Source: Desulfatibacillum sp. (lineage in GTDB: Bacteria; Desulfobacterota; Desulfobacteria; Desulfobacterales; Desulfatibacillaceae). Taken from it: DNA of 33,060 nt. A program made the position numbers and the translations under genes. Where the stretch lies: contig JAEINP010000051.1 of assembly GCA_016342355.1 (NCBI GenBank), forward strand, positions 1 through 33,060, given 5' to 3'. Under the pieces are notes generated by a model. That model worked only from the letters and a program-made list of their open reading frames with translations. It did no database searches and had not been told where the DNA came from. Below, in pieces: positions 14,687 to 24,111 of the stretch (its first letter is position 1; each line of letters begins with the position of its first letter).

Positions 14687-14847
14687 CCGTGCCGACGTAA
14701 ATCCCGCAATTGGGATTGACATTCCTTGCCTGCCTGCCTACAATTATCAACTTAGATCCCGGCCGCCAGGAGATGTGTCCCCCCGGCCCGGGTGTATTGT
14801 TTTGCGCCGCCCAAACATTAGGATTAATAGCCCTCAGGAGGCTTTTG
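14687..14847. other. Short intergenic region before the sulfur cluster
   Basis: Contains a small inverted repeat (AATCCC at 14700-14705, GGGATT at 14712-14717) and a C/G-rich tract near 14758-14800. No gene was found. The AGGAGG at about 14838 belongs to the next gene. Confidence 0.3.
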
Positions 14848-15288
14848 ATGGTAAAAGACACCTATTCCAAGATGCTGATTCTCAGGTTCCCCAAGGACTC
14901 GGCCAACAGGCCCGTGGTCTGCAACCTTGCCAAGGAGTATGATCTCACGTTCAACATACTCAACGCCACCATTTATCCCCGCAAGGAAGGGGTGATGGTG
15001 CTTCAACTTTTCGGGACTCCCCAAAATTTTGAACGGGGCATGGCCTATTTGAAGGAAGAAGGAATCAAGGTCCAGAAGACCGCAGAGGAAATCGGGCGTA
15101 ACGAGGATGTGTGCACCCATTGCGGAACCTGCACCGCTGTTTGCCCCACGGGAGCCCTTTCCATATCCCGGCCGGACATGCATGTCGTGTTTGACCAGGA
15201 AAAGTGCAGCATATGCAAACTGTGCGTGCCTGTTTGCCCGCCCCGCGCCATGAATTTGCATCCTGCCGAAGACCTTGTACAGCCCTAA
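14848..15288 (+). CDS. NIL-domain ferredoxin (2x[4Fe-4S])
   Basis: 146 aa from the ATG at 14848, with AGGAGG 5-6 nt upstream. Residues 1-78 match the NIL domain (PF09383; SKMLILRFPKDS, with an ACT-like beta-alpha fold). Residues 89-99 (CTHCGTCTAVCP) and 120-130 (CSICKLCVPVCP) are two complete [4Fe-4S] ferredoxin motifs. In methanogens a NIL-ferredoxin acts with a COG1900 protein in homocysteine synthesis from sulfide, and related genes are frequent in sulfate reducers. Here it is only 7 nt upstream of mnmA, so it may supply electrons or sulfur for tRNA thiolation; that role is inferred from position. Confidence 0.84.
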   Translation: MVKDTYSKMLILRFPKDSANRPVVCNLAKEYDLTFNILNATIYPRKEGVMVLQLFGTPQNFERGMAYLKEEGIKVQKTAEEIGRNEDVCTHCGTCTAVCPTGALSISRPDMHVVFDQEKCSICKLCVPVCPPRAMNLHPAEDLVQP

Positions 15289-15295
15289 GGCTGAC

Positions 15296-16366
15296 ATGTC
15301 ATCCAAGATCGCCATTGCCATGAGCGGAGGGGTGGACTCTTTGGTGTCCGCCCACCTTCTTTTAGGAAAAACCCACGATCTTGTGGGGGTTCATTTCCTT
15401 ACCGGTTACGAGGCCCCTGAACAGGCCGGGGATGATCAGGGTGCGCCCGAGTCCCTGTTTCAGGCTGCCAGAGCGCTTGGCATAAGCATCCACGTAGTCC
15501 GGTTGCAAGCGGAATTCCAGTCCATGGTGGTCCAGCCTTTTGTGGAAACCTACCTGAAAGGTCAAACTCCCAATCCCTGCATGGTATGCAACCAGACCAT
15601 AAAGTTCGGGGCATTGCTGGATACTGTCCGCAGGGACCTTGGGGTCCAACGCATAGCCACCGGGCATTATGCCCGGGTTTCCGAGGATTCCCGGGGGCGT
15701 TTCAGGCTATTCAAGGGCGCTGACCCCCTGAAGGATCAGTCCTATTTTTTAAGTTTTTTAAACCAGGGTCAACTGGGTTCCGCAATTTTTCCCCTGGGGG
15801 AGTTGACCAAGGATCAGGTGTGGGAAAAAGCCCGGCAGTTGGGGTTGGATATCCATACCAAGCCGGAAAGCCAGGAGACCTGTTTTATTGCCGACGACCG
15901 GTACAGGAATTTTTTGCAAAGCCAGCCCGGATTCCGGTCCAGGCCCGGAGACATTGTGGATATCCACGGTAAGCCCATTGGAAGGCATGAAGGGGTTTTC
16001 GCCTTTACAATAGGCCAGCGCCGGGGCATCAACATTCCCGCCAGCCAAGCCTACTATGTGAAGGACATTGACCCTGCTTCCAATAGTATTATGATAGGCA
16101 TTAAAACGGATTTATTATCCGGGGGCGCTTTTGTGGAGGGGATTAACTGGATTGTCCCTCCCGGTGAGGACCGGTTTCGAGCCAGAACCCGTATACGCTA
16201 CCGTCATAAAGAGGCGGATTCGACCATCACAGTCACGGGAGAAAACACTGCCGTAGCTATCTTTGACGAGCCCCAGTCCGCCGTGACTCCCGGACAGGGG
16301 GCAGTTTTTTACCAGGGAGACGAGGTTCTGGGCGCCGGGTGGATTTCCAGTGCGTCCACAGCCTGA
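15296..16366 (+). CDS. mnmA: tRNA-specific 2-thiouridylase MnmA
   Basis: 356 aa from the ATG at 15296; an upstream in-frame TTG overlaps the ferredoxin stop and is less likely. MnmA adenylates U34 of Lys, Glu and Gln tRNAs and replaces the oxygen with sulfur. The ATP-binding SGGVDS is at 10-15. The first catalytic Cys is C95 in NPCMVCN and the second is C196 in ETCFIADD. GHYARV, KDQSYFLSFL and FTIGQRRGI are family landmarks. The length is typical. The start of mtaB follows after 14 nt, giving an apparent NIL-ferredoxin, mnmA, mtaB operon. Confidence 0.93.
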   Translation: MSSKIAIAMSGGVDSLVSAHLLLGKTHDLVGVHFLTGYEAPEQAGDDQGAPESLFQAARALGISIHVVRLQAEFQSMVVQPFVETYLKGQTPNPCMVCNQTIKFGALLDTVRRDLGVQRIATGHYARVSEDSRGRFRLFKGADPLKDQSYFLSFLNQGQLGSAIFPLGELTKDQVWEKARQLGLDIHTKPESQETCFIADDRYRNFLQSQPGFRSRPGDIVDIHGKPIGRHEGVFAFTIGQRRGINIPASQAYYVKDIDPASNSIMIGIKTDLLSGGAFVEGINWIVPPGEDRFRARTRIRYRHKEADSTITVTGENTAVAIFDEPQSAVTPGQGAVFYQGDEVLGAGWISSASTA

Positions 16367-16380
16367 AACAAGACACTATT

Positions 16381-17694
16381 ATGGCAAAGACGTTTTACAT
16401 CAACACTCTGGGATGCAAGGTGAACCAGTACGAGTCGGACAATCTGTCATGCATTCTGGAGAATGCAGGGCTCAAGCGGGTTTCCGACAAGGAAAAGGCC
16501 GACGTGGTGGTGGTGAACACTTGCACGGTCACCCACAAGGCCTCCACGCAGTCCAGACAGGCTCTCAGGCAAGCTATCAAAGCCCACCAAGGGGCCTTGG
16601 TGCTGGCCACCGGTTGTTACGCCCAAAGCGAGCCTGAGGCGCTCAAGGGAATCAAAGGGGTTTCCTTTGTGGTGGACAACACCCAAAGGCATCTTATTCC
16701 CCGGATCATTGAAAAGGAGAGTCCCCGCAAGACCGCAGAAAGTCTTACCGGGGAGATTCGTTCGTTTCAGGAGTTTTTGACGCCTGATATTCCCGTTCCA
16801 GGGGCCAGGAGCAGACCGTTTCTGAAGATCCAGGACGGTTGCAACGCATTTTGCACTTATTGCATTGTTCCGTACACAAGGGGCCCCAGCCGCAGTATGC
16901 CCTGGGCCTCGGCAATTGGCCATGTGACCAGTCTGATTAGTCAGGGTTTTGGCGAGGTGGTGCTGACTGGCATTCACTTAGGTTATTATGGTCAGGACCT
17001 GGAGCCCAAGACGGATTTGGTCAGCCTTTTGGCGGAATTGGACACCCGGTTGGACAAGGGGAGAATCCGTTTAAGCTCCATTGAACCCAAGGAGGTCAGC
17101 CAGGGCTTATTGGATTTGATGGCCCGATCCGAGCGCCTGTGCCCTCATCTGCATCTGCCTTTGCAAAGCGGAGACACGGGCATTTTGCAAAGGATGAACA
17201 GGCCGTACACGGCGGAATATTTTTCGGACCTGGTTCATGATGTGAGGCGGGCCTTGCCCGAGGCAGGCATAGGGGTGGACGTATTGGTGGGTTTTCCCGG
17301 GGAGACTGATGAAACCTTTCGCAACACCCTCACCCTGATTGAACGGCTGCCGGTTTCCTATTTGCATGTGTTTCCCTATTCCCAACGGGAGGGGACGCCT
17401 GCGGCCAAATACCCCAATCAGGTGGCGCCAGATGTTTTGGCCAAGCGGACCAAGGTATTGAGGGAACTGGGAGGTTTGAAGCGGCTGGCCTTCCATGCCG
17501 GGACCATGGGTAAAACATTGGAGGTGTGCGTGGAAGGCAGGAAAGACGAAAAGACGGGCCTACATAAAGGGGTGGCTCGGAATTATGTACCTGTGTTGTT
17601 TTCTGCACCTTTTCCGCCGGTCAGATCCAGTCTGGTAAGGGTGAAGGTGGAAAAGCTGACTCCCAAGGGCCGGGTGACAGGCAGTTTGGCATAA
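16381..17694 (+). CDS. mtaB: tRNA (N6-threonylcarbamoyladenosine 2-methylthio) transferase MtaB
   Basis: 437 aa from the ATG at 16381. The N-terminal UPF0004 domain holds C12 (NTLGCKVNQYES), C48 (NTCTV) and C79 (TGCYAQ), ligands of the auxiliary cluster. C154, C158 and C161 (CNAFCTYC) form the radical-SAM cluster motif. A C-terminal TRAM-like stretch (from about 375) ends the protein. The NTLGCKVNQ start is characteristic of MtaB rather than MiaB or RimO. The enzyme inserts a methylthio group at C2 of t6A37 in ANN-decoding tRNAs. No strong Shine-Dalgarno precedes it, so it may be translationally coupled to mnmA. It ends at the terminator at 17693-17726. Confidence 0.9.
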   Translation: MAKTFYINTLGCKVNQYESDNLSCILENAGLKRVSDKEKADVVVVNTCTVTHKASTQSRQALRQAIKAHQGALVLATGCYAQSEPEALKGIKGVSFVVDNTQRHLIPRIIEKESPRKTAESLTGEIRSFQEFLTPDIPVPGARSRPFLKIQDGCNAFCTYCIVPYTRGPSRSMPWASAIGHVTSLISQGFGEVVLTGIHLGYYGQDLEPKTDLVSLLAELDTRLDKGRIRLSSIEPKEVSQGLLDLMARSERLCPHLHLPLQSGDTGILQRMNRPYTAEYFSDLVHDVRRALPEAGIGVDVLVGFPGETDETFRNTLTLIERLPVSYLHVFPYSQREGTPAAKYPNQVAPDVLAKRTKVLRELGGLKRLAFHAGTMGKTLEVCVEGRKDEKTGLHKGVARNYVPVLFSAPFPPVRSSLVRVKVEKLTPKGRVTGSLA

Positions 17695-17726
17695 AAAAAG
17701 GCGGCTTTTTGCAAAGCCGCCTTTTT
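17693..17726. terminator. Bidirectional Rho-independent terminator
   Basis: GGCGGCTTT (17700-17708) and AAAGCCGCC (17713-17721) form a perfect 9-bp stem with a 4-nt loop, flanked by an A7 run on the left and a T5 run on the right. It can stop both mtaB from the left and the ribosomal/rpoA/rplQ transcript from the right. Confidence 0.93.
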
Positions 17727-17747
17727 CTGTATTGCGTCAAAGCCGGT

Positions 17748-18353
17748 TTATTCTTTGGCTTTTTCCTCTTCTTCGGCAGGAGCTTCCTCTGCTGGGGCTT
17801 CTTCTACAGCCGGTGCTTCTTCCTTGACAGGAGCAGCCTCGACGGTTTCGGGAGCTTTTTCAGCAACCGGAGCATCCTCGGCTACTGGCTTGGGAGCGGC
17901 TTCCTTTTTGGCGGCTTTGGCTTCTTCAGCCTTTGCTTTGCCAAAAGAGGTGAAGCGGCTGAGCCAGGAGCCACTGGGTCCCTTTTCAGGGGCGTCGTCC
18001 TGTCCCACAAAGTCCACGAGGGAGATGGGGGCGGCGTCGCCTCTACGGAATCCAATTTTGGTAATGCGGGTGTAACCGCCGTTGTATTCGCCAAAGCGTT
18101 CATTGGCGGCTTCAAACAGTCTATGCACCACATTTTTATTGCGAATGACAGCCAGGGCTTGGCGGCGTGCGTGGAGATCACCCCTTTTAGCCAGGGTGAT
18201 CATTTGATCCGCCCAGCGCCGTAGTTCTTTAGCCTTGGCATCGGTCGTCCTCACTTGCCCATATTCAAAAAGGGAGGTAACCATGTTTCGGAACATGGCC
18301 TTTCTGTGGGAAGACGTACGATTTAATTTAACTCCACTTTTTTGATGTCTCAT
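17748..18353 (-). CDS. rplQ: 50S ribosomal protein L17 with long Ala/Glu/Pro-rich tail
   Basis: 201 aa; ATG at 18353 overlaps the rpoA stop (ATGA). Residues 1-117 are a normal L17 core ([20 protein letters not shown], then [12 protein letters not shown], then [18 protein letters not shown]), the protein that lines the large-subunit exit-tunnel surface. L17 usually ends near 115-130 residues. Here about 80 further residues form a low-complexity acidic tail rich in Ala, Glu, Pro, Val and Lys (APxxEEAP-type repeats). The frame is continuous and ends 22 nt before the terminator stem, so the tail looks genuine. It is the last gene of the cluster. Confidence 0.95.
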   Translation of the reverse strand: MRHQKSGVKLNRTSSHRKAMFRNMVTSLFEYGQVRTTDAKAKELRRWADQMITLAKRGDLHARRQALAVIRNKNVVHRLFEAANERFGEYNGGYTRITKIGFRRGDAAPISLVDFVGQDDAPEKGPSGSWLSRFTSFGKAKAEEAKAAKKEAAPKPVAEDAPVAEKAPETVEAAPVKEEAPAVEEAPAEEAPAEEEEKAKE

Positions 18354-19381
18354 GGGTTTTCGGTGTCTCCTTCTTCATCACTTTCCTCGGGAGGTTGGAA
18401 ACCGTCCAGTTTCATTCCGAAGGAAAGTCCCATTTCGGAGAGAACTTCCTTGATTTCGTTCAGGGATTTTCTTCCAAAATTTTTAGTCTTCAACATCTCA
18501 CTTTCCGTCCTTCGGACAAGCTCGAAAATTCTATGGATATTGGCGTTTTTCAGGCAGTTTGCGCTACGGACGGAAAGTTCCAGTTCATCCACGCTCCGGA
18601 AAAGGTTTTCGTTATATTCCAGGGCTTCAGATTCTTCGGTTTCAATTTCCTGTTCGGGCTCCTGATCCTCGTCAAAATTAATGAAGATGCTGACTTGTTC
18701 CTTCAGGATTTTGGCTGCGTAGGCCACGGCGTCTTCCGGGGTCACGCTTCCATCTGTCCAGACGTCCAGGGTCAGTTTGTCGTAGTCGGTGCGTTGACCG
18801 AGGCGGGCGTTGCCCACGACATAGTGAACCCGTCGAATGGGAGAGAAAACCGAATCTATGGGAATGGTCCCTACGGGATCATCTTCGTCCTTGTTGCTAT
18901 CGGCCATGGCGTAGCCCTTGCCGACCTTACAATTGAGCTCCATCCTGAAGGTGGTGTCGTCGGAAAGGGTGGCCAAGTAAAGATCCGGATTGAGCACCTG
19001 AACTCTTCCGTTCGGGCTTTTCAGATCGCCAGCCGTGACAATGCCCGGTCCCTTTTTGTCCACGGTCAAGGGGCAGGGTCCGGGTTCGGTCATGGTCAGC
19101 CGGACCTCTTTCAGGTTTAAAATAAGCTCCGACACGTCTTCCAATACGCCTGGAACAGCAGAAAACTCATGCATGACGTTGTCGAACTTGACCGAAACAA
19201 TGGCGGCTCCGTGCAACGAGGACAGAATGATCCGCCTGAGTGCGTTACCCAGGGTCAACCCGAAGCCTCTTTCCAGGGGTTCGGTGATGAATTTTCCATG
19301 CGTCGGAGAGCTTTCCACCTGAACCCGCTGGGGTTTAATCAACTCCCGCCAGTTCATGTACATCAACTCGTTTACGGTCAT
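18350..19381 (-). CDS. rpoA: DNA-directed RNA polymerase subunit alpha
   Basis: 343 aa from the ATG at 19381, with GAGAGGTG upstream; a GTG two codons earlier is also possible. The N-terminal assembly domain ([20 protein letters not shown]-like block, [17 protein letters not shown]) and the C-terminal DNA-binding domain ([21 protein letters not shown]) are both complete. The linker (about 240-255) is unusually rich in Glu and Asp, and the protein ends in an acidic tail. It lies between rpsD and rplQ, the standard alpha operon order. Confidence 0.97.
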   Translation of the reverse strand: MTVNELMYMNWRELIKPQRVQVESSPTHGKFITEPLERGFGLTLGNALRRIILSSLHGAAIVSVKFDNVMHEFSAVPGVLEDVSELILNLKEVRLTMTEPGPCPLTVDKKGPGIVTAGDLKSPNGRVQVLNPDLYLATLSDDTTFRMELNCKVGKGYAMADSNKDEDDPVGTIPIDSVFSPIRRVHYVVGNARLGQRTDYDKLTLDVWTDGSVTPEDAVAYAAKILKEQVSIFINFDEDQEPEQEIETEESEALEYNENLFRSVDELELSVRSANCLKNANIHRIFELVRRTESEMLKTKNFGRKSLNEIKEVLSEMGLSFGMKLDGFQPPEESDEEGDTENP

Positions 19382-19449
19382 TATCACCTCTCGAAGTTTG
19401 CGTACGTGGGACAGCGGCCGTTGGCTAGCCGCCCTATGTTAACCATTTA

Positions 19450-19480
19450 GGGCTGCGAGCCAGAGTGAATGGCGCAGCCC
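19450..19480 (-). promoter_or_regulatory. Hairpin in the rpsD-rpoA spacer
   Basis: GGGCTGCG (19450-19457) and CGCAGCCC (19473-19480) form a perfect 8-bp stem with a 15-nt loop, within the 126-nt spacer between rpsD and rpoA. No U-tract follows. It may be an RNA processing or regulatory element; function is not established. Confidence 0.4.
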
Positions 19481-19507
19481 AAAGATGGAAGAACCCAGCA
19501 GACCCAA

Positions 19508-20134
19508 CTACTTAGAGTAGAGTTCCACGATAAGCTGTTCCTGCATAGGCGTGGTCAGGTCTTCTCTGACCGGATACGCATTCACGACGCCTTTAAAATT
19601 TGCCTTATCCAATTCCAACCACTGGGGGAATCCCCGGCGGGCCACGGTTTCCATGGCATTGCCAATAACTGCCACGGTACGGCTTTTTTCACGGACTTCC
19701 ACCGTGTCGCCGATGTTCACCATAGCGGAAGGGATATCCACTTTATGTCCGTTAACCAGGAAATGGCCATGGCGGACAAGTTGTCTTGCCTGTATACGGC
19801 AGTCTGCAAAGCCTAACCGATAGATAACGTTATCCATTCTTCTTTCCAGGCTGACAAGCAGGTTGGTACCGGTGATACCTTTTGCGCTGTCGGCACGTTT
19901 GAAAGTCAGACGGAACTGTTTTTCGGTCAGTCCATACATTCTTTTAATTTTTTGTTTTTCACGCAACTGGATTCCGTAATCGGAGATCTTGGTGCGCCGC
20001 TGTCCGTGTTGTCCGGGGGGATAGCTCCTACGATCAAAGGCGCACTTATCCGAATAACAGCGGTCCCCTTTCAAAAACAACTTTAAGTTTTCGCGTCTGC
20101 AGAGTCTGCAGACCGAATCACGATACCTTGCCAA
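19508..20134 (-). CDS. rpsD: 30S ribosomal protein S4 (zinc-binding form)
   Basis: 208 aa from a TTG start at 20134, with AAGGAGG 5 nt upstream. S4 nucleates 16S rRNA folding. The N-terminus carries a four-Cys zinc site (CRLCRR at 9-12, then CYSDKC at 26-31), the C+ form. The S4 RNA-binding domain is visible at [14 protein letters not shown] through [13 protein letters not shown]. The length and VELYSK-type end are typical. In many bacteria S4 represses the alpha operon; no specific target was identified here. Confidence 0.96.
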   Translation of the reverse strand: MARYRDSVCRLCRRENLKLFLKGDRCYSDKCAFDRRSYPPGQHGQRRTKISDYGIQLREKQKIKRMYGLTEKQFRLTFKRADSAKGITGTNLLVSLERRMDNVIYRLGFADCRIQARQLVRHGHFLVNGHKVDIPSAMVNIGDTVEVREKSRTVAVIGNAMETVARRGFPQWLELDKANFKGVVNAYPVREDLTTPMQEQLIVELYSK

Positions 20135-20166
20135 AACGGCCTCCTTTTTCTATGACACCAAAAAGA

Positions 20167-20553
20167 TCAAACCCTGCGCCTTTTGCGGGGGCGGCATCCG
20201 TTGTGAGGGACAGGGGTAACGTCCCGAAGCATGACCACGTTCAGTCCTGCGCTTTGGAGGGCGCGGAGGGCAGATTCTCTGCCTGAACCAGGTCCTTTCA
20301 CATATACTTCCACATTGCGCATGCCGTTTTCCATAGCCTTTTTGGCTGCGTCTTCGGCGGCCATTTGGGCGGCGAAGGGGGTGCTTTTACGCGATCCCTT
20401 AAAGCCCACGACACCGGCGCTTGACCATGACACCACAGCTCCGGAAGGATCTGTGATGGTCACTATGGTGTTATTAAAGGTGGCTTGGATGTGAGCCACA
20501 CCACTGGGTATGTTTTTTTTGTCCCGCTTGCGCGCAACCTTTCGTTTAGCCAT
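20167..20553 (-). CDS. rpsK: 30S ribosomal protein S11
   Basis: 128 aa from the ATG at 20553. S11 forms the platform of the small subunit near the mRNA exit. Family landmarks are [18 protein letters not shown], the [13 protein letters not shown] stretch, [14 protein letters not shown], and a C-terminal [18 protein letters not shown]. The length is the family norm. It lies 24 nt after rpsM. Confidence 0.97.
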   Translation of the reverse strand: MAKRKVARKRDKKNIPSGVAHIQATFNNTIVTITDPSGAVVSWSSAGVVGFKGSRKSTPFAAQMAAEDAAKKAMENGMRNVEVYVKGPGSGRESALRALQSAGLNVVMLRDVTPVPHNGCRPRKRRRV

Positions 20554-20577
20554 TTCACCACCAATGATTTAAGGTTA

Positions 20578-20958
20578 CTACTTCTTGGCGCCGCCCTTTT
20601 TCTTGACCGCTGCCCTGCGGGGGCCTTTGCGTGTCCGGGCATTGGTGCTCGTTCTCTGTCCGTGTACTGGCAGGCCTCTGCGATGGCGGAGTCCCCGGTA
20701 GCATCCAAGGTCCATGAGTCTTTTGATATTCATGGAGATTTGGGTACGGAGGTCACCTTCCACCCTATATTTGCTATCAATCAGCTTCCTGATATCATTG
20801 ACTTGGCCTTCAGTAAGGTCATCTGTCTTGAGATCCGGGTCTATGCCCAACTCTTCCAATATCTTAGAGGATATGGAGCGACCGATACCAAAAATGTAGG
20901 TAAGGCCAATCTCAATGCGCTTTTTCTTCGGCAAGTCTACGCCCGCGATACGTGCCAT
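20578..20958 (-). CDS. rpsM: 30S ribosomal protein S13
   Basis: 126 aa from the ATG at 20958. S13 sits in the head of the 30S subunit and contacts the P-site tRNA and the 50[23 protein letters not shown]-type start, [17 protein letters not shown] and the basic C-terminus are diagnostic. It starts 12 nt after rpmJ. Confidence 0.97.
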   Translation of the reverse strand: MARIAGVDLPKKKRIEIGLTYIFGIGRSISSKILEELGIDPDLKTDDLTEGQVNDIRKLIDSKYRVEGDLRTQISMNIKRLMDLGCYRGLRHRRGLPVHGQRTSTNARTRKGPRRAAVKKKGGAKK

Positions 20959-20970
20959 TTGGCTTTTCCC

Positions 20971-21084
20971 CTATCCCTGTCTTTGTTTATGACGCTTGTT
21001 TTCGCAGATTACCCTCACGATTCCCTTGCGTCTGACTATCTTGCATTTGCTGCAAATCCGTTTAACTGATGCCCTGACCTTCAT
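20971..21084 (-). CDS. rpmJ: 50S ribosomal protein L36 (zinc-binding form)
   Basis: A 37-aa gene read directly from the sequence: [17 protein letters not shown], ending [10 protein letters not shown] and TAG. ATG at 21084 has GGAG 6 nt upstream; an in-frame ATG at 21090 is too close to it. Cys11, Cys14, Cys27 and His32 form the C+ zinc site. It lies between infA and rpsM, as is usual. Confidence 0.95.
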   Translation of the reverse strand: MKVRASVKRICSKCKIVRRKGIVRVICENKRHKQRQG

Positions 21085-21162
21085 TGTCATCTCCTGGTAA
21101 AGAAGTAGTGCCTTGTATGCCGGCGGACCGGGTTGCAGCACGACGAAACTTCCTTGCGATGG

Positions 21163-21381
21163 TTATTTGAACCTGTAAGTAATGCGCCCCCGGGTCAAAT
21201 CATAGGGGGAAAGTTCTACAGTCACCTTGTCGCCAGGTAAAATTTTGATAAAGTGCATTCTCATTTTACCTGAGATATGGGCTAAAACCTGGTGCTTGTT
21301 TTCCAATTCCACCTTGAACATGGCGTTGGGCAGTGTTTCCACCACAGTCCCTTGAACCTCGATGGCATCTTCCTTAGCCAT
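21163..21381 (-). CDS. infA: Translation initiation factor IF-1
   Basis: 72 aa, a single OB-fold protein that occupies the A site during initiation. [20 protein letters not shown], the [17 protein letters not shown] stretch and [15 protein letters not shown] are essentially canonical. ATG at 21381 overlaps the map stop by one nucleotide (TAATG), indicating translational coupling. Confidence 0.97.
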   Translation of the reverse strand: MAKEDAIEVQGTVVETLPNAMFKVELENKHQVLAHISGKMRMHFIKILPGDKVTVELSPYDLTRGRITYRFK

Positions 21382-22139
21382 TATTTGCTCCCGTCTACGG
21401 CGCTCAAAATCACAGGACCGTCTTCCAAGATGGCAATGGTATGCTCAAAATGGGCTGACAAGGTTCCGTCCCTTGTCACTGCGGTCCAACCATCATCCAA
21501 AATATCCACCTCGTACTTTCCTGCGTTGACCATGGGTTCTATGGCTATGGTCATGCCGACCTTCAAACGAGGACCTCGGCCGGGGTCGCCGAAGTTAGGT
21601 ACTTGAGGTTCCTCATGCAGCTCCTTGCCTATGCCGTGCCCCACAAAATTGCGGACGACCGAAAAGCCTGCTGCCTCGACACATTTTTGTACAGCCGCTG
21701 AAATGTCCGAGACGCGGTTTCCCGGCCTGGCCTGGTCTATCCCGGCGTAGAGGGATTGTTCGGTCACATCCATGAGTTTCTGTGCGTCCCGGCTAATGGA
21801 ACCCACAGCGACAGTGATGGCCGAATCGCCAAAATAGCCCTCCTTCTTCACCCCAAAGTCAATGGAAAGGATATCCCCTTCCACCAATGGGCGATCCGAA
21901 GGAAATCCGTGAACTACCTGTTCGTTCACGGAGGCGCACAGGGCAAAGGGAAAGCCCCTATATCCCAGGAAGGCGGGCGCGGAATCATATTCCGCGCACA
22001 TTTTCCTGGCAATGGCGTCCAGGTCCAGGGTTGTAATCCCGGGTTTCACTTCAGACGCCAGTTTTTTCAATACCTTGCCAACAATCTGGTTGGCGTTCCT
22101 AATCAGTTCAATTTCCCTGCGAGATTTGAGAACTACCAT
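21381..22139 (-). CDS. map: Type I methionine aminopeptidase
   Basis: 252 aa from the ATG at 22139. It removes the initiator Met from nascent proteins. The metal ligands are recognisable in [16 protein letters not shown] (two Asp), [12 protein letters not shown] (His), IEPMVNAGK (Glu) and HFEHTIAI (Glu). The N-terminus [13 protein letters not shown] is typical of bacterial type I enzymes. It follows secY directly with a 6-nt gap; the adk gene often found between them is absent. Confidence 0.96.
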   Translation of the reverse strand: MVVLKSRREIELIRNANQIVGKVLKKLASEVKPGITTLDLDAIARKMCAEYDSAPAFLGYRGFPFALCASVNEQVVHGFPSDRPLVEGDILSIDFGVKKEGYFGDSAITVAVGSISRDAQKLMDVTEQSLYAGIDQARPGNRVSDISAAVQKCVEAAGFSVVRNFVGHGIGKELHEEPQVPNFGDPGRGPRLKVGMTIAIEPMVNAGKYEVDILDDGWTAVTRDGTLSAHFEHTIAILEDGPVILSAVDGSK

Positions 22140-22145
22140 GGTTTG

Positions 22146-23453
22146 CTACCGACCTCGCGTTTTGCCCTTTTTGAGAAATCCCTCATAATGTCTTGTGATC
22201 ATATGGGACTCCATTTGGGCGACTGTATCCAGAGCCACACCCACCACGATAAGCAGGGCCGTGCCTCCGAAGTAAAAGGGAACGTTGAACATGACCATCA
22301 GCGCGGTAGGCAGCACGCAAACTGCCGACACGTAGATGGCGCCCCCAAGAGTAATGCGGGTGAGGACCCTGTCAATATAGTCCGCAGTTCTTTTTCCCGG
22401 ACGAATTCCCGGGATGTACCCGCCGTACTTTTTAAGGTTATCCGCCACGTCCACAGGGTTGAATGTCACCGCCGTATAGAAATAGCAGAAAAAGAAAATT
22501 AAAGCAATATATGGAACTTCCCAATACACGGTCCCGGGCCTGAGCGCATCGGAGAAAGTTTTCAAAGCTGGCACGCCTGAAAACTGGGCGATGGTAGCTG
22601 GGAACATCATGAGGGAGGAGGCGAAAATAGGCGGAATAACCCCGCTCTGGTTGATCTTCAGAGGCAAGTGTGTGCTTTGTCCGCCGTATTGCCTGCGCCC
22701 CACGACCCGTTTTGCATATTGCACGGGTATTCGTCGTTGGGCTGTTTCCACATAAATAATAAGAGCCACAACTCCGACCATGAACGCTGCTAGGGGCACT
22801 ACCTCAAAAACCGAGATTGTTCCTGCTCCTACCAGGGATATTGTCTTGGACACGGCCGCCGGGCCTCTGGCCACGATCCCTGCAAAAATGATGAGGGAGA
22901 TGCCGTTTCCAATGCCCCGTTCGGTAATGGTTTCACCCAACCACATGATAAAGGCGGTTCCTGCGGTGAGGGTGATGATGGTGATAATCCGGAAACCCCA
23001 TCCTCCCATGGGAACGATGGGCGCCCCCCCCGAGCTGGACATTTGTTCCAATCCCACTGCGATGCCAAAGCCCTGGATAATGGACAGGAGCACGGTGCCG
23101 TAGCGGGTGTATTGGGTGATCTTCTTCCGTCCTGCTTCGCCTTCTTTGGATAACCGCTCCAGGTGGGGAATAACCACCGTCAGAAGTTGAAGGATAATGG
23201 ACGCGCTAATGTAGGGCATAATGCCCAAAGCAAAGACGGATAGCCGTTCCAATGCCCCGCCGGAAAACATGTCAAAGAGTCCGAGAATGGTGTCCTGGTG
23301 CCTGGCAAAGAAGTCAGCCAGGGCATTGCCATCCACTCCGGGAGTTGGAATATGGACGCCGATCCTGTACACGGCCAGAAGCCCTGCTGTAATGAGGATA
23401 CGCCGTTTTAACTCCGGGATCTTGAATATGTTCTGAAAACCACCGCCAACCAT
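22146..23453 (-). CDS. secY: Protein translocase subunit SecY
   Basis: 435 aa with ten membrane helices, the central channel of the Sec translocon in the inner membrane. The start ([14 protein letters not shown]), [11 protein letters not shown] plug region, [12 protein letters not shown]-type loop (here [12 protein letters not shown]), [13 protein letters not shown] and [14 protein letters not shown] are family landmarks. It starts 2 nt after the rplO stop. Confidence 0.97.
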   Translation of the reverse strand: MVGGGFQNIFKIPELKRRILITAGLLAVYRIGVHIPTPGVDGNALADFFARHQDTILGLFDMFSGGALERLSVFALGIMPYISASIILQLLTVVIPHLERLSKEGEAGRKKITQYTRYGTVLLSIIQGFGIAVGLEQMSSSGGAPIVPMGGWGFRIITIITLTAGTAFIMWLGETITERGIGNGISLIIFAGIVARGPAAVSKTISLVGAGTISVFEVVPLAAFMVGVVALIIYVETAQRRIPVQYAKRVVGRRQYGGQSTHLPLKINQSGVIPPIFASSLMMFPATIAQFSGVPALKTFSDALRPGTVYWEVPYIALIFFFCYFYTAVTFNPVDVADNLKKYGGYIPGIRPGKRTADYIDRVLTRITLGGAIYVSAVCVLPTALMVMFNVPFYFGGTALLIVVGVALDTVAQMESHMITRHYEGFLKKGKTRGR

Positions 23454-23455
23454 AT

Positions 23456-23896
23456 TTAAGCTGCCTCGATCTTCCCGCCGGCCTTTTCAATCTTTTCTTT
23501 GGCCGACACGCTCCATTGGTCTGCTATGACGGTCAATGCCTGGGTGAGATCACCATGTCCCAGGATCTTGACGCCGTCCACCTTGCCGGAAATCAGCCTT
23601 GCCTCTCTCAGCACGGCGGCATCCACGACGGAGTCGGCTTCGAAGCGGGCCAAATCGCGCACGTTGACCGCGGCAATCTTTTTGGCGAATATATTGGTAA
23701 AACCCCGTTTGGGCAAGCGGCGATGCACTGGCATCTGGCCGCCTTCAAAACCGGGTCGGGTACCACCACCGGAGCGGGCGTTTTGGCCTTTGTGTCCTTT
23801 ACCGGCGGTTTTACCCAAGCCGGATCCGGGGCCGCGGCCCTTCCGTTTTTTTGCTGTCCGTGATCCCTTAGGAGGGGAGAGTTCATTGAGTTTCAT
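23456..23896 (-). CDS. rplO: 50S ribosomal protein L15
   Basis: 146 aa from the ATG at 23896. It begins [20 protein letters not shown] and has the glycine-rich [19 protein letters not shown] segment that threads into 23S rRNA, then [18 protein letters not shown]. It lies 5 nt after rpmD. Confidence 0.97.
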   Translation of the reverse strand: MKLNELSPPKGSRTAKKRKGRGPGSGLGKTAGKGHKGQNARSGGGTRPGFEGGQMPVHRRLPKRGFTNIFAKKIAAVNVRDLARFEADSVVDAAVLREARLISGKVDGVKILGHGDLTQALTVIADQWSVSAKEKIEKAGGKIEAA

Positions 23897-23901
23897 GCCT
23901 G

Positions 23902-24081
23902 CTACTCCTTGACTGCAACCAGGTGCGAAACCTTATGGATCATGCCACGAATACACGGGGTATCTTCCAGTTCCACGGTTTTATTCATTTTGGTGAGACC
24001 CATACCGCGCAGGACTTTCCGGTGCTTTTCGGGCCTGGCTATCATACTCTTGACCAGCGTCACCTTGATTTTCTGTGTCAT
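23902..24081 (-). CDS. rpmD: 50S ribosomal protein L30
   Basis: 59 aa read from the sequence with ATG at 24081 and TAG at 23902. It starts [20 protein letters not shown] and continues [18 protein letters not shown], then [12 protein letters not shown]. This is the short bacterial L30 of normal length, between rpsE (30 nt away) and rplO. Confidence 0.95.
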   Translation of the reverse strand: MTQKIKVTLVKSMIARPEKHRKVLRGMGLTKMNKTVELEDTPCIRGMIHKVSHLVAVKE

Positions 24082-24111
24082 TGTCGTTCCCTTGTCCTTA
24101 CTAAGGCAATG

